Source of the DNA: Bacteroidia bacterium | GTDB lineage: Bacteria; Bacteroidota; Bacteroidia; Flavobacteriales; Flavobacteriaceae | Length of the DNA: 32,865 nt | Assembly: GCA_030430615.1 (NCBI GenBank) | Contig: JAUIKV010000005.1 | Span: 1 to 32,865, forward strand | Direction: 5' to 3' | Made by a program: the position numbers and the translations under genes | The notes under the pieces: model-generated | What the model was told of the DNA's origin: nothing | Seen by the model: the letters and a program-made list of their open reading frames with translations, nothing else | Databases searched by the model: none | Part shown: positions 8,460 through 18,629 of the stretch, piece after piece | How the letters are laid out: the number at the start of each line of letters is the position of its first letter | Numbering within the stretch: position 1 is the first letter of the stretch

Positions 8460-9884
8460 TTACTTCCTGTAGTCCAGTGCAGGAGCTCTGTCACCCAACA
8501 ACGGGGTATACACGAAATCTGCCCCACGGCGCTCCAAGAACTCTTCCTTTGCTTTGGTGATGATTCCGGGGTCACTGAATAATTTTTCAGCCGTCAGGGC
8601 AAGTGTTTTCGCCGCGACCATCATTCCTTTGTTGCCAATGCTCGTACCTCCGGTAGCCACGGCTTGCCAGCTGTGTGCAGGTGTTCCAGGCACCCATGTT
8701 GCGGCAGACATGCCGACGGTGGGCACGTTAAAACTGACGTCTCCTACATCTGTTGAGCCCCTGGGGGTGCCGACTTCTTTATAAGTTTCAATCGCTGCCG
8801 CTTTCTCCGCATCCGCGGCGTCCTGACCTAAGGTTATGGCAATTTTGTCCGCAAAGCCCTTTTCTTCCGCTGAATATTCCACTCCACCGACACTGACCAG
8901 CTGATCGTACATCACTTTTTGCAACGTGAGATTGGGCAGCAGCTCATGGGTTCCTCCGATCATCTCGTAATCCATGGTTGTTCCTGTTCCCAGGGCGGCA
9001 CCTTCAGCAGCCTTAACGATTCGATCGAAGATGTCAATTACCACGTCCCTGCGCGTATGTCTGGCATAATAATAAACCTCAGCGAAGTTCGGCACTACAT
9101 TGGGAGCTTTGCCCCCGTCAGTTATAACATAGTGTATGCGGGCATCCTGAGGGATATGCTCACGCATCATATTGACCATCATGTTCATTCCCTCAACTCC
9201 ATCAAGGGCTGATCTTCCCTTGTGAGGTGCCCCTGCCGCATGAGCCGAAACTCCGTAGAAACGAAATTTGGCTGATTTATTGGCCAGGGCAGCTCCTGCA
9301 TTCGACTGGTTGCGGTCGCCCGGATGCCAGTGAAGAACGGCATCTACGTCATTGAACAGACCTCCCCGCACCATGTAGACTTTTCCGGATCCACCTTCTT
9401 CCGCCGGAGTGCCATAAAATCGTATCGTTCCCTTCACCTTGTTTTTCTTCATCCAGTTTTTGACAGCAATGGCGGCGGCTGTCGAAGCCGTTCCAAACAA
9501 GTGGTGACCGCAAGCATGTCCTGCCGCCTTTCCGGCCGATTTCTTCTCGGGGACGCGTTCTTGAGAGAGTCCGGGAAGCGCATCGAATTCACCGAGTATG
9601 GCAACCACGGGTGCTCCCGATCCGAATTCGGCGACGAATGCAGTTGGAATGCCAGCTACGCCACTTTTTATGGCAAAGCCTTCATCGGAGAGTGTTTTTT
9701 GAAGCAACGCACTTGATTGCTCTTCGAGGTAGCCCATTTCAGCGTAGTCCCAAATTTGTTGGGCAATCACGCCATAGGCTTCTTTGTTTTTTTCGAGTTC
9801 TTTGATGATGGAGGCATCGCCTTTCTGAGCAAGAATTGCCATTTGGGCGAATGCCAGAAGGATGAGCAGGGTAATTTTTTTCAT
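8460..9884 (-). CDS. Exported M20-family amidohydrolase (AbgB/hippurate hydrolase-like)
   Basis: A 474-residue protein with a signal peptide (MKKITLLILLAFAQMAILAQ). The M20 metal-site motifs are present: GEFDALPG (about residue 98), GHACGHHLFG (about 122-131) and EEGGSG (about 161). The dimerisation domain carries the HAAGAPHKGRSALDG motif and a metal histidine occurs near the C-terminus (GTPAHSWQ). Its closest known functional relatives are p-aminobenzoyl-glutamate hydrolase AbgB and similar amide hydrolases. The export signal implies a periplasmic enzyme acting on an amidated or acylated amino acid or peptide. It heads a same-strand group with the bestrophin and SIMPL genes, and der lies 54 bp upstream. 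Confidence 0.9.
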   Translation of the reverse strand: MKKITLLILLAFAQMAILAQKGDASIIKELEKNKEAYGVIAQQIWDYAEMGYLEEQSSALLQKTLSDEGFAIKSGVAGIPTAFVAEFGSGAPVVAILGEFDALPGLSQERVPEKKSAGKAAGHACGHHLFGTASTAAAIAVKNWMKKNKVKGTIRFYGTPAEEGGSGKVYMVRGGLFNDVDAVLHWHPGDRNQSNAGAALANKSAKFRFYGVSAHAAGAPHKGRSALDGVEGMNMMVNMMREHIPQDARIHYVITDGGKAPNVVPNFAEVYYYARHTRRDVVIDIFDRIVKAAEGAALGTGTTMDYEMIGGTHELLPNLTLQKVMYDQLVSVGGVEYSAEEKGFADKIAITLGQDAADAEKAAAIETYKEVGTPRGSTDVGDVSFNVPTVGMSAATWVPGTPAHSWQAVATGGTSIGNKGMMVAAKTLALTAEKLFSDPGIITKAKEEFLERRGADFVYTPLLGDRAPALDYRK

Positions 9885-9938
9885 ACTGTTTCTAGCGTAA
9901 ATAATTGATTTCGCTAAAAATAGTAAATAATTCCCGTC

Positions 9939-11243
9939 CTATTTCTTTCTGAAATGAATAATGATGGGTACTCCGTGAAAATTAAAGGTTTCACGAAGCT
10001 TGTTCTCGATGAACCTTTTGTAGGGGTCCTTGATGTACTGCGGCAGATTGGCAAAAAAAGCAAACTGCGGCGTTGGTGAGGGAAGCTGCATGCAGTACTT
10101 GATTTTGATGTATTTGCCCTTATAGGCCGGTGGAGGATTCTGTCTTACGATGTCCTGCATGGCCTCATTCAACTTGCTCGTTGGAATCTTTTGCTTCCTG
10201 TTCTCATATACCTGAACAGCTGTTTCGATTGCCTTGAAAATTCGCTGTTTGGTGAGCGCGGAGATGAAGACGATGGGCACGTCTGTGAACGGGGCAGTCT
10301 CCTGACGAATCATCGCTTCAAATTGTTTTGTGGTTTGAGTGTCCTTTTCTACCAGGTCCCATTTGTTGACCAGGATAACTATGCCTTTCTTATTCTTCTC
10401 GGCCAGCCAGAATATGTTTTGATCCTGCCCTTCAAAACCACGAGTGGCGTCGATCAAAAGGATGCAGACGTCGCTGTGTTCGATCGCCCGAATCGATCGC
10501 ATGACGGAGTAGAACTCCAGGTTGTCTTTCACCTTCGACTTCTTGCGGATGCCTGCCGTGTCGACAAGGTTGAAATCGAAACCGAAGCGATTGTATTTGG
10601 TGTCAATCGAATCCCGCGTCGTTCCGGCAATGTCAGTTACTATATATCTGTCTTCTCCTATCAGGGCGTTGATGAAAGAGGATTTACCCGCATTGGGTCT
10701 TCCGACAACCGCGAACCTTGGAAGCTCGTCGGGTTCCACTTCTTCCTTCACCGGAAGCGCATCCACCAGGGCATCCAACAATTCACCGGTCCCGCTTCCG
10801 TTGATGCTGGCTATGGTGTAATAATCACCCAGGCCCAGCGAGTAGAACTCGGTGGCATCGTGTACACGACTGTTGTTGTCCACTTTGTTGACCACCAAAA
10901 AGACCGGTTTTTTGACCTGCCTGAGCAACTGTGCCACTTCTTCATCCATTCCGGTAACTCCAGCCTCAACATCGACCATGAAAATTATGGCATCGGCCTC
11001 ATCGATAGCCAGCTCGACCTGCTTGTCAATCTCCGCTTCGAAGATGTCGTCGCTTCCGACGACGTATCCTCCAGTGTCAATCAGGGAAAACTCTCTCCCA
11101 TTCCAGTCGGATTTACCGTAGTGACGGTCTCTTGTAACCCCGCTAACGGCATCCACGATGGCTTCTCTCCGCTGAATCAAACGATTGAAGAGCGTTGATT
11201 TGCCGACGTTGGGCCTTCCGACTATTGCTACTATGTTTCCCAT
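9939..11243 (-). CDS. der: Ribosome biogenesis GTPase Der (EngA)
   Basis: A 434-residue, full-length essential GTPase with two tandem G domains and a C-terminal KH-like domain, acting in maturation of the 50S subunit. The first domain shows GRPNVGKST (residues 9-17), DTGGY and NKVD; the second shows GRPNAGKSS (about 179), DTAGI and NKWD. The KH-like domain ends with [15 protein letters not shown]. The start is the ATG at 11243, about 45 bp downstream of a perfect TATCTTTG on the minus strand. Confidence 0.97.
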   Translation of the reverse strand: MGNIVAIVGRPNVGKSTLFNRLIQRREAIVDAVSGVTRDRHYGKSDWNGREFSLIDTGGYVVGSDDIFEAEIDKQVELAIDEADAIIFMVDVEAGVTGMDEEVAQLLRQVKKPVFLVVNKVDNNSRVHDATEFYSLGLGDYYTIASINGSGTGELLDALVDALPVKEEVEPDELPRFAVVGRPNAGKSSFINALIGEDRYIVTDIAGTTRDSIDTKYNRFGFDFNLVDTAGIRKKSKVKDNLEFYSVMRSIRAIEHSDVCILLIDATRGFEGQDQNIFWLAEKNKKGIVILVNKWDLVEKDTQTTKQFEAMIRQETAPFTDVPIVFISALTKQRIFKAIETAVQVYENRKQKIPTSKLNEAMQDIVRQNPPPAYKGKYIKIKYCMQLPSPTPQFAFFANLPQYIKDPYKRFIENKLRETFNFHGVPIIIHFRKK

Positions 11244-11288
11244 AAGGCAGTACTCAATTCTTGGCGAAACTCAGAGGAGTTCGCGGTG

Positions 11289-11296
11289 CAAAGATA
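11289..11296 (-). promoter_or_regulatory. Putative -7 element (TATCTTTG) of der
   Basis: An exact TAnnTTTG match on the minus strand, 45 bp upstream of the der ATG in the divergent gap between der and the 174-residue membrane protein gene. A convincing -33 element was not found. Confidence 0.45.
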
Positions 11297-11421
11297 GGTT
11301 TATCTGTCAACCCGTGAAAGACCTGAACAGCGATTCAAAAAAAACGATTAACTTGGGCATCGAAGGCATGAATTCACTCATAGCCTTCCGCCGAATCAAC
11401 TTGTAAACCTCATTCAGAATC

Positions 11422-11946
11422 ATGAAGGAACCCATCCATCAGGACGAGCTCAACAGGATACTGCTCAAACCCCGGTTCAAATTGAGATATTCGGATCCCA
11501 AAGAAGAGATCATCGAGCAATTCAGGACCAATCTGGCAGATGAAAAGTGCACTTTCCCGAGCAAGATTGTAGATCATCATATCGTTATCGACGTGCCGGC
11601 AGGGAAGGAACACTTTTGGTCTCCGCAACTTCATGTCGAAGTCGAAGAAGAAGAAGAGGTGACAATCGTCAAAGGCATCCTCGGGCCAAAACCCAGGATC
11701 TGGACCCTTTTCATTTTCTTTCATTTCGCCGTCGCTATTACCTTTTTTGTCTTTTTCGTGATTTTTTACTCAAACTGGAGTCTCGACCAGGATTATACTA
11801 TGTCCATGAGCATGTGCATTTTAATGCCGGTGATTTGGGTGGCACTCTATTTTGCCGGACAACTGGGAAAAAAGTTCGGTTATGACCAGATGCAGGAGCT
11901 GCACGCCTTTTTGATCGATACGCTCAAAGACAAGAAGCCGGTTTAG
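11422..11946 (+). CDS. Uncharacterised two-helix membrane protein
   Basis: A 174-residue protein I do not recognise as a named family. The first 88 residues are soluble, with an acidic patch VEVEEEEEV near 71-79. Two transmembrane helices follow (about residues 92-116, very rich in Phe, and about 126-146), then a short charged tail ending DTLKDKKPV. Its frame reads cleanly from the ATG at 11422, and the stop overlaps the stop of pyrF by 3 bp, as expected for tightly packed convergent genes. It is divergent from der. A role cannot be assigned. Confidence 0.75.
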   Translation: MKEPIHQDELNRILLKPRFKLRYSDPKEEIIEQFRTNLADEKCTFPSKIVDHHIVIDVPAGKEHFWSPQLHVEVEEEEEVTIVKGILGPKPRIWTLFIFFHFAVAITFFVFFVIFYSNWSLDQDYTMSMSMCILMPVIWVALYFAGQLGKKFGYDQMQELHAFLIDTLKDKKPV

Positions 11947-12776
11947 GATAGAAGCCCTGCGGCAGACATTATGGCTGCCATTTCCTTTTGCAACTCTTCG
12001 GCCTTCTCGGCTGACTTGATCGCAAAATTGACATCCTGTGAAGCATAGATTATCCCGCGAGAAGAATTGATCAACAATCCCACGTCGGAATTGAGACCAT
12101 ACTGACACACCTCTTTCAGGCTTCCGCCCTGAGCGCCAACCCCGGGAACAAGAAGGAAATGATCCGGTGCGATACGCCTTATTCGTTCGAAGTACTCCGG
12201 CCTTGTGGCGCCAACGACAAACATGAGTCGGTCACTGTTGGTCCATCCCAGCGAGGTTCTGAGGACCTTTTCGTAGAGAGCCTCACCTGAATCGTCTTTG
12301 GTCACCTGAAAATCGAGCCCTCCCTTGTTGGAGGTCAGAGCGAGCATAATGGCAAACTTGTTCTCGAATGCCAGAAAAGGCTCTATGGAATCGGATCCCA
12401 TGTAGGGAGCCACAGTCACCGAATCAAAATTCAAATCCTCAAAGAAGGCCTCGGCATAGCGACTGGAGGTATTGCCGATGTCACCCCTTTTGGCGTCTGC
12501 AATTGTGAAGATCTCAGGGTAGTTTTCATTGAGGTAATTGATGGTCCTCTCAAGGGTTTTCCATCCCTCCAATCCATAGGCCTCATAGAAGGCGATATTG
12601 GGTTTGTAAGCCACCGCCAGGTGGTGGGTGGAATCTATTATGGCTCTGTTGAAAGCAAAAACAGGATCCTGCTCTTCAAGCAGGTGCGGGGGGATTTTGG
12701 TCTTGTCAACATCGAGTCCGATACACAAAAAAGATTTTTTGCGACGTATCTCTTCAATCAGCTTCTTTCTGTTCAT
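11943..12776 (-). CDS. pyrF: Orotidine 5'-phosphate decarboxylase (long, type-2 form)
   Basis: A 277-residue enzyme that decarboxylates OMP to UMP, the last step of de novo pyrimidine synthesis. The catalytic segment [11 protein letters not shown] is near residue 98-108, [14 protein letters not shown] near the N-terminus binds the substrate, and the phosphate-binding loop [11 protein letters not shown] is near 196-206. The length and the AKRGDIG form place it in the 'type 2' PyrF group that is usual in Bacteroidota and actinobacteria. It converges on the small membrane protein gene and diverges from tpiA; a TACTTTTG promoter element lies 22 bp upstream of the ATG at 12776. Confidence 0.95.
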   Translation of the reverse strand: MNRKKLIEEIRRKKSFLCIGLDVDKTKIPPHLLEEQDPVFAFNRAIIDSTHHLAVAYKPNIAFYEAYGLEGWKTLERTINYLNENYPEIFTIADAKRGDIGNTSSRYAEAFFEDLNFDSVTVAPYMGSDSIEPFLAFENKFAIMLALTSNKGGLDFQVTKDDSGEALYEKVLRTSLGWTNSDRLMFVVGATRPEYFERIRRIAPDHFLLVPGVGAQGGSLKEVCQYGLNSDVGLLINSSRGIIYASQDVNFAIKSAEKAEELQKEMAAIMSAAGLLS

Positions 12777-12798
12777 TTTTTCGGAAAATAGATCGCAG

Positions 12799-12834
12799 CA
12801 AAAGTAATCATTTTATCAGTTTGGGTTATCTTTG
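12799..12834. promoter_or_regulatory. Back-to-back -7 elements for pyrF (minus) and tpiA (plus)
   Basis: Minus-strand 12806-12799 reads TACTTTTG and plus-strand 12827-12834 reads TATCTTTG; both match TAnnTTTG exactly. They lie 22 bp and 34 bp before the pyrF and tpiA start codons. The two elements face away from each other within about 36 bp, so the two promoters probably share their upstream DNA. Confidence 0.5.
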
Positions 12835-12868
12835 TGTTTCATTAAAATTTGAACCAAAATCTGTATTC

Positions 12869-13627
12869 ATGAGAACCAAAATTGTAGCAGGAAACTGGAA
12901 GATGAACAAGACTTACCAGGAGACAAAAGCCCTGGTGAAGGAGTTAAAACACGCCGTTAAAGAAATAGAGCTGGACAACACCCGTGTTGTGATCGCTCCT
13001 ACTTTTGTCAACCTTCAGAAGGCATCCAAAATGACAAAGAATTCGGTCATTGAGGTGGCTGCGCAAAATATGCATCAGGCTGCAAGCGGGGCTTATACCG
13101 GCGAGATTTCTGCGCAGATGCTCAAAAGCATTTATGTGGATACCGTGATTTTGGGTCACTCTGAGCGAAGAGAATACTTTGGCGAGACAGATTCTCTGCT
13201 GGCCGAAAAAGTAGACGCGGCATTGGCCAATGACCTGGAGATCATTTTCTGCTTTGGTGAGGTTTTGGAAGACAGAAAAGCCGGAAATCATTTCAAAGTT
13301 GTTGAGAGCCAGATAAAAAACGCGCTGTTCCACCTGGATTCGGCTGCATGGTCCAAAATTATTTTGGCCTATGAGCCGGTGTGGGCAATTGGAACCGGTG
13401 AAACGGCTAGTCCGGAGCAGGCACAGGAGATGCACGCCTTCATTCGCGAGCTCGTCGCAGGCCGCTACATGAGTGACGTTGCAGAAGAAGTCTCGATCCT
13501 TTACGGAGGAAGTGTAAAGCCTTCGAATGCCCAGGAGATCTTCTCCAAGAATGACGTCGATGGCGGTTTGATCGGTGGCGCCGCACTCAAGGTTGAAGAT
13601 TTCAGCGCCATAATTGAAGCCATTTAA
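12869..13627 (+). CDS. tpiA: Triosephosphate isomerase
   Basis: A 252-residue TIM barrel interconverting dihydroxyacetone phosphate and glyceraldehyde 3-phosphate. The substrate lysine is in GNWKMN (residues 8-13), the electrophilic histidine in GHSERREYFGE, the catalytic glutamate in AYEPVWAIGTG, and the phosphate-binding end motifs are LYGGSVKPSN and GLIGGAALK. The ATG at 12869 is used, because the frame upstream of it falls across the TATCTTTG promoter element and has no family counterpart. It heads the tpiA-prmA-clpS operon; prmA starts 20 bp after its stop. Confidence 0.97.
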   Translation: MRTKIVAGNWKMNKTYQETKALVKELKHAVKEIELDNTRVVIAPTFVNLQKASKMTKNSVIEVAAQNMHQAASGAYTGEISAQMLKSIYVDTVILGHSERREYFGETDSLLAEKVDAALANDLEIIFCFGEVLEDRKAGNHFKVVESQIKNALFHLDSAAWSKIILAYEPVWAIGTGETASPEQAQEMHAFIRELVAGRYMSDVAEEVSILYGGSVKPSNAQEIFSKNDVDGGLIGGAALKVEDFSAIIEAI

Positions 13628-13647
13628 GAATTCAATCTAAACATCCA

Positions 13648-14502
13648 ATGCACTATATAGCCTTGCACTTCAAGAGGTCAGGGGGGACCCTGGACGCCCA
13701 GATCGCACGTGAGATACTCGTGGCAGAATTGGGCGCGATCGGTTTTGAGAGTTTTACCGAATCTGATGATGGTGGGCTTTCAGCCTATATTCAATCGGAT
13801 GACTGGTCAGAGGGGATGCTCGAACGGGTTCAGATCCTCAGTTCGGATGAGGTTGATTTTGAAGTAGAGCGGGAAGATATCGAGCAGGTCAACTGGAACG
13901 AAGAGTGGGAAAAGAACTTTGAGCCGATAGAAGTGCAGGGAAGGGTGAGCGTGCGAGCTCCCTTTCACAAAGGGGATGATCTCGAGTACAACATTGTGAT
14001 TGAGCCCAAAATGAGCTTCGGAACCGGACACCACGAGACAACCCACCTGATGATCGAGCATTTGCTCGAGGTTGACCTGAAAGACAAAAGTGTTCTGGAC
14101 ATGGGCTGTGGCACGGGCATCCTGGCGATCTTTTCTGAAATGCGAGGCGCCTCCGAAGTCGAGGCCATCGACATAGACCCCTGGTGCTACGAGAATTCAG
14201 TTGAGAATGTGGCTCGCAACAATTGCCAGCGAATTAAAGTCTTTGAAGGGGATGCCGGTCTGCTGACGGATCAGAAGTTTGATGTGATCATTGCCAATAT
14301 CAACAGAAACATCCTCCTCGAGGATATGTCGAAATACGTGAGATGCCTGAATCCGGGAGGCCTCCTTCTTTTGAGTGGTTTTTATCGTGAGGACGTCGAT
14401 AAAATAGATAATTCAGCGATAGAATTGGGCCTGGAACTTCTGAGTCAAAAGGAGAGGAATCGTTGGGTTGGATTAAAATATGTAAATTTGGATAAAGCGT
14501 AA
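13648..14502 (+). CDS. prmA: Ribosomal protein L11 methyltransferase
   Basis: A 284-residue SAM-dependent enzyme that trimethylates ribosomal protein L11. The N-terminal substrate-recognition domain spans about residues 1-90, and the class I fold carries MSFGTGHHETT, motif I VLDMGCGTGILAI and the PrmA-type IIANINRNIL motif. The gene lies 20 bp after tpiA and 5 bp before clpS, so the three are very probably one transcript. Confidence 0.95.
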   Translation: MHYIALHFKRSGGTLDAQIAREILVAELGAIGFESFTESDDGGLSAYIQSDDWSEGMLERVQILSSDEVDFEVEREDIEQVNWNEEWEKNFEPIEVQGRVSVRAPFHKGDDLEYNIVIEPKMSFGTGHHETTHLMIEHLLEVDLKDKSVLDMGCGTGILAIFSEMRGASEVEAIDIDPWCYENSVENVARNNCQRIKVFEGDAGLLTDQKFDVIIANINRNILLEDMSKYVRCLNPGGLLLLSGFYREDVDKIDNSAIELGLELLSQKERNRWVGLKYVNLDKA

Positions 14503-14507
14503 GGACC

Positions 14508-14801
14508 ATGTCTCTCAAAATCTATCTTTCGAAAGAGCAAACCCAGGAAGATCATGACATTGCGGAAAAGGAATCGAACAAATACGAAATCATCCTTTTC
14601 AACGATGACATACATACGTTTGACTATGTGATCGACTCGTTGATCGAGATATGCGAACACACCCTGGAGCAGGCCGAGCAGTGCACTTATCTTGTGCATT
14701 ATAAAGGCAAATGTGCCGTAAAAACAGGGGAATACGACGAGCTCAAACCACGCTGCACGCGTTTGCTCCAGAAAGGTTTGAGTGCCGAGATCATGTCTTG
14801 A
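14508..14801 (+). CDS. clpS: ATP-dependent Clp protease adaptor ClpS
   Basis: A 97-residue adaptor that delivers N-degron substrates to ClpAP-type proteases. Residues 26-48 contain the recognition motif YEIILFNDDIHTFDYVIDSL with the NDD-HT core and the following hydrophobic pocket helix. The C-terminal half (CTYLVHYKGKCAVKTGEYDEL) is also typical. It starts 5 bp after prmA. Its last seven codons, including the stop, are the first unit of a 3 x 20 bp tandem repeat (see 14781-14840), so its C-terminal residues may have been remodelled by repeat expansion. Confidence 0.95.
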   Translation: MSLKIYLSKEQTQEDHDIAEKESNKYEIILFNDDIHTFDYVIDSLIEICEHTLEQAEQCTYLVHYKGKCAVKTGEYDELKPRCTRLLQKGLSAEIMS

Positions 14802-14840
14802 GTGCTGAGATCATGTTTTGAGTACCTGGATCATCTCCTG
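14781..14840. repeat. Three tandem 20-bp units across the clpS stop codon
   Basis: Units at 14781-14800, 14801-14820 and 14821-14840 follow each other without gaps. Unit 2 matches unit 1 at 18 of 20 positions and unit 3 at 15 of 20. All contain the core GGATCAT or GAGATCAT. The first unit encodes the last ClpS residues and ends inside the TGA. Because 20 is not a multiple of 3, the later copies are out of frame with clpS. Confidence 0.8.
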
Positions 14841-14845
14841 ATTTT

Positions 14846-16387
14846 TTACAACGGGATATTACCGTGTTTTCGTTTCGGACCTTCCACCTGCTTGTTTTCA
14901 AGCATGGCAAAGGCTTTGATCAGTTTTCGTCTTGTGTTCTTAGGCAGAATCACCTCGTCGACAAAACCGCGTCGCGCTGCCCGGAACGGGTGGGCAAATT
15001 TATCAGCGTATTCGGCTTCTTTCTCCTTCCATTTGGCTTCAGGATCCTGCGCCTCGCCAATCTCTTTTTTGAAGATGATCTCACTGGCGCCTTTGGCTCC
15101 CATGACAGCGATCTCGGCTGTAGGCCAGGCAAAGTTCATGTCGGCACCGATGTGTTTGGAATTCATCACGTCATAGGCGCCTCCATAGGCTTTTCGTGTT
15201 ATGACTGTTACGCGGGGTACGGTGGCCTCGCTCAGCGCATAGAGCAGCTTGGCCCCGTTAACAATGATTCCGTTCCATTCCTGATCTGTGCCTGGTAAAA
15301 ACCCGGGTACGTCTACAAGAACCATGAGCGGTATGTTGAAACTATCGCAGAAACGCGTGAAGCGGGCCGCTTTCTTGGAACTGTCCACATCCAGCACCCC
15401 AGCCAGGACCATGGGTTGGTTGCCAATGATGCCGATGCTGCGCCCTGCGAGCCGGGCAAATCCCACAATGATGTTCTCGGCGTAATCTTTATGGATTTCA
15501 TAAAAACTATCCGCATCGCAAATTCCTGAAATGACCTTTTTCATGTCATAGGGCTTGTGGGTGTCTTCGGGTATGATCTGTTCGAGCTCTTCACGAATTT
15601 CTTCTCCCAGTTCATAGGGCAATCTTGGGGTGAGTTCCTTGTTGTTCTGTGGGATATAACTCAACAGTTTTTTGATTTCCTTCATACACGTGACGTCATT
15701 TGACGCGGTGATGTGCGTTACCCCGGATTTGGTGGAATGGGTAAGGGCACCTCCCAGATCCTCGGAGCTCACTGTTTCATTCGTCACGGTTTTGACTACA
15801 TTCGGACCGGTCACAAACATGTAACTCGTCTTTTCGACCATAATCGTGAAATCGGTCATTGCGGGAGAATAGACGGCGCCACCGGCACAAGGCCCCATGA
15901 TCGCGGAGATCTGAGGAATCACTCCTGAAGACCACACATTTCTGTAAAAGATGTCTGCATACCCACCGAGGCTCCTGACGCCTTCCTGTATCCTTGCACC
16001 GCCTGAATCATTGAGTCCAATCAGGGGTGCCCCGACTTTCACGGCAAGGTCCATGATCTTGCATATTTTTTCGGCATGCGTCTCTGACAGTGCTCCTCCA
16101 AAAACGGTGAAATCCTGGGCGAACACGTAGACAAGACGACCGTTGATTGTTCCGTAGCCTGTCACAACTCCGTCTCCATAGATCAGTTGTTTTTCCATCC
16201 CGAAATCGGTGCTGCGATGGGTTACGAGCTCACCAACCTCTTCGAAAGACCCTTCATCCATGAGATATTCTATTCGTTCTCTAGCTGTGAGTTTCTTTTT
16301 CTTGTGCTGTTTATCAATTCTGTGCTGACCTCCTCCGAGTTTAGCCTCGGCCAGTCGATTTAACAAGTCTTTTTGTCTGTCTTTCAT
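14846..16387 (-). CDS. pccB: Acyl-CoA carboxylase carboxyltransferase subunit (propionyl-CoA carboxylase beta type)
   Basis: A 513-residue biotin-dependent carboxyltransferase with both crotonase-type halves, transferring the carboxyl group from carboxybiotin to an acyl-CoA. Seen: [19 protein letters not shown], the oxyanion segment [19 protein letters not shown] in the N half, and the second oxyanion region [15 protein letters not shown] in the C half, with the usual C-terminal [13 protein letters not shown]. The start ATG at 16387 overlaps the stop of the biotin carboxylase gene by 4 bp. Propionyl-CoA is the most likely substrate given the subunit set, but acetyl-CoA or a broader range cannot be excluded. 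Confidence 0.93.
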   Translation of the reverse strand: MKDRQKDLLNRLAEAKLGGGQHRIDKQHKKKKLTARERIEYLMDEGSFEEVGELVTHRSTDFGMEKQLIYGDGVVTGYGTINGRLVYVFAQDFTVFGGALSETHAEKICKIMDLAVKVGAPLIGLNDSGGARIQEGVRSLGGYADIFYRNVWSSGVIPQISAIMGPCAGGAVYSPAMTDFTIMVEKTSYMFVTGPNVVKTVTNETVSSEDLGGALTHSTKSGVTHITASNDVTCMKEIKKLLSYIPQNNKELTPRLPYELGEEIREELEQIIPEDTHKPYDMKKVISGICDADSFYEIHKDYAENIIVGFARLAGRSIGIIGNQPMVLAGVLDVDSSKKAARFTRFCDSFNIPLMVLVDVPGFLPGTDQEWNGIIVNGAKLLYALSEATVPRVTVITRKAYGGAYDVMNSKHIGADMNFAWPTAEIAVMGAKGASEIIFKKEIGEAQDPEAKWKEKEAEYADKFAHPFRAARRGFVDEVILPKNTRRKLIKAFAMLENKQVEGPKRKHGNIPL

Positions 16388-17823
16388 GAGCAGGTTTTTA
16401 ACTTTTTGCGTTCATCGAGGTATAGCTTGAGTGCCAATCGGGCTGCCACTTCCATTTCCTTGTTTCGTTCTTCCAGCAATTTTTCCGGAGCGTAATACTT
16501 TGAGACGAAATGCGTGTCGAAAGAGCCGGATCGGAAGGCTTCATGATTCATGACAAAGCGCCCGAAAGGCAAGGTGGTCTCGACCCCCTTTATCAGGTAA
16601 TGGTCAATAGCCTGGATCATACCCTGAATAGCCTCTTCGCGCGTTTCTCCATATGTTATCAGTTTGGAAATCATCGGATCGTAATAGATTGGTATCTCCA
16701 TGCCCTCCTCATAGCCGTCATCCAAACGCACCCCTTCACCCTCGGGTCGGGTATAAGTGGTCAATTGCCCTACATTGGGAAGAAAGTCGTTGTAAGAATC
16801 CTCGGCATAGACCCTGAGTTCTATGGCATGGCCATTCATCTTGAGGTTTTCCGGCTGAATTTCGAGTTTCTCCCCACGCGCAATTCGTATTTGCTGCTCG
16901 ACAAGATCGAGCCCCGTTATGCATTCCGTTACCGGATGCTCAACCTGAAGGCGTGTGTTCATCTCTAGAAAGTAGAAGTTCATGTCGCCATCCATAAGGA
17001 ACTCAACCGTGCCGGCGCTGCGATAACCACAGGAGCGAGCCACATTTATGGCAGCTTCTCCCATTTTTTTTCGAATTTCCGGAGTCAAAAGCGCGGATGG
17101 CGCCTCTTCGACAACTTTCTGATGCCTCCTCTGAACACTGCACTCACGTTCGAAGAGATGAATGGTATTGCCGAAATTATCGGCCAGAACCTGGAACTCA
17201 ATGTGCCTGGGGGATGAGACATATTTTTCTATGAACACAGAACCATCACCAAAAGCTGAGAGCGCCTCGCTAATTGCTCGTTCCATTTGCTTGGCAAGAT
17301 CCCCAGGGCGTTCGACGATGCGCATGCCTTTGCCCCCGCCTCCGGCGGCTGCTTTGATGAGAATGGGATACCCGATTTCAGCAGCTATCTTTTCCGCTTT
17401 TTTCGGATCCGTCACGGCCTCGTCTATTCCGGGCACCATAGGGATGTCATAAGCCTTGACTGCCTCCTTGGCAGCAAGCTTGTCGCCCATAACCCGAATC
17501 GAATCTCCCTTTGGTCCTATAAATGTGATTCCGTTGTTTTCTACCAGTTCGGCGAAGGCGGCGTTCTCACTGAGAAAACCGTATCCGGGATGAATCCCGT
17601 CAACCCCCAATTTCAGAGCTTCCTCTACTATTCGTTCCCCGTTGAGGTAGGATTGCGCGGAAGGATTCTCACCGATGTGGACGGCCTGGTCAGCAAATCT
17701 GACATGGGGTGCTGCCCGGTCTACGGTAGAGTAGATGGCAACGGTCTTGATTCCCATTTTTTTTGCGGTTCTCATGACCCGCAGGGCGATTTCTCCCCTG
17801 TTGGCTACCAGAATTTTTTTCAT
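16384..17823 (-). CDS. Biotin carboxylase subunit of acyl-CoA carboxylase
   Basis: A 479-residue ATP-grasp enzyme that carboxylates biotin with ATP and bicarbonate. Motifs in order: [19 protein letters not shown] at the N-terminus, the glycine-rich ATP lid [14 protein letters not shown] (about 158-171), [22 protein letters not shown], and the metal/bicarbonate segment [16 protein letters not shown]. It is a free-standing biotin carboxylase without a fused carrier domain. The carrier is encoded 15 bp upstream and the carboxyltransferase overlaps downstream by 4 bp, so translation of the last two is probably coupled. It could be called accC by similarity, but its context is that of a propionyl-CoA carboxylase alpha subunit. 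Confidence 0.94.
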   Translation of the reverse strand: MKKILVANRGEIALRVMRTAKKMGIKTVAIYSTVDRAAPHVRFADQAVHIGENPSAQSYLNGERIVEEALKLGVDGIHPGYGFLSENAAFAELVENNGITFIGPKGDSIRVMGDKLAAKEAVKAYDIPMVPGIDEAVTDPKKAEKIAAEIGYPILIKAAAGGGGKGMRIVERPGDLAKQMERAISEALSAFGDGSVFIEKYVSSPRHIEFQVLADNFGNTIHLFERECSVQRRHQKVVEEAPSALLTPEIRKKMGEAAINVARSCGYRSAGTVEFLMDGDMNFYFLEMNTRLQVEHPVTECITGLDLVEQQIRIARGEKLEIQPENLKMNGHAIELRVYAEDSYNDFLPNVGQLTTYTRPEGEGVRLDDGYEEGMEIPIYYDPMISKLITYGETREEAIQGMIQAIDHYLIKGVETTLPFGRFVMNHEAFRSGSFDTHFVSKYYAPEKLLEERNKEMEVAARLALKLYLDERKKLKTCS

Positions 17824-17838
17824 AAGCAGGCGTATTGA

Positions 17839-18327
17839 CTATTCGAGTTCGATAAGAAGTTTGTTTTTGTCCACTGTATCACCCTTGCCAGACCAAACGG
17901 ATTTAATCACCCCGTCTTTCGGGCTGAGAATGGCATTTTCCATTTTCATGGCTTCCAGGATAAGCAGAGTGTCCCCTTTCTTTACCTTGTCTCCGGGCTG
18001 TGCTTTCATCTCGAGAATGATCCCTGGCATAGGGGCCTTGACATCATTGGCCGCACTCTCAGAGCTGAGCTTGTATCCCATAGAGCGAATCATCTGGTCC
18101 AGGTCTGTTTCAATTTTCACCTGATAGACATTGGAGCCAATTTGTATCGCATAACTTTTTTCCCCGAAGTCTTCGCCGATAAGTTCGGCTCTGTAAGAGT
18201 TGGAATCACTGAGTATATGATATTTTTTGTCTTCGAGAACCTCGCAATCAAATTGATCAGCATTTTTGCTATCCAGCGTAAAATCGGACTGTTCATTGAC
18301 CCGAACAGTGAATGATGAAGAAATCAT
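17839..18327 (-). CDS. Biotin carboxyl carrier protein of acyl-CoA carboxylase
   Basis: A 162-residue protein with a C-terminal biotinyl domain (about 92-162) in which the biotin attachment lysine is Lys128 in EAMKMEN. It is preceded by an Ala/Pro-poor linker and an N-terminal domain of about 90 residues that resembles the BT-like domain which docks the carrier in propionyl-CoA carboxylases. It is the first gene of the three-gene carboxylase operon, 15 bp ahead of the biotin carboxylase gene. A TATATTTA sequence about 20 bp upstream may be its -7 element (7/8 match). Confidence 0.93.
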   Translation of the reverse strand: MISSSFTVRVNEQSDFTLDSKNADQFDCEVLEDKKYHILSDSNSYRAELIGEDFGEKSYAIQIGSNVYQVKIETDLDQMIRSMGYKLSSESAANDVKAPMPGIILEMKAQPGDKVKKGDTLLILEAMKMENAILSPKDGVIKSVWSGKGDTVDKNKLLIELE

Positions 18328-18629
18328 AGAAGGGTGGATTTGGGTAAATAAATATAAGCAATAATCCTTTGATCAATTATGCCACTGATTGATTTATTCG
18401 AGATGAAACGCGGGAAAAATCGCCCTGTCTAAAGGATTTTCAGTAGAGAATAGTGGCACTTGTCCAGTAGAAATCAATCTTTGTTTGGAATGCATAAATT
18501 ATGGTTAATTAACTTTGTGATAACATTGAAGCTTTGTTTAGGTTAATATAGTATATAAATTGGCTAAAAAACTTGTAAAACAGAACAATAGAATGTTATT
18601 ACTTTGTAGCATCAATAAAAATTAATGTC
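18328..18629. other. Divergent intergenic region between the carboxylase operon and the CBM48 gene
   Basis: An AT-rich 302-bp gap without a credible ORF. It holds a plus-strand TAACTTTG at 18510-18517 (exact TAnnTTTG), with a TTTG at 18484-18487 upstream at 22-bp spacing. A second near match, TTACTTTG at 18599-18606, lies 23 bp before the CBM48 ATG. Either could drive the CBM48 gene. No stable hairpin or repeat was seen. Confidence 0.5.

Noticed and set aside
7545-8582. A 345-codon plus-strand ORF
   Set aside because: It is antisense to the bestrophin and amidohydrolase genes, whose family motifs are unmistakable; its own translation shows no domain pattern.
10191-11198. A 335-codon plus-strand ORF
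   Set aside because: Lies fully antisense to der, which has all its GTPase motifs; a codon-usage shadow.
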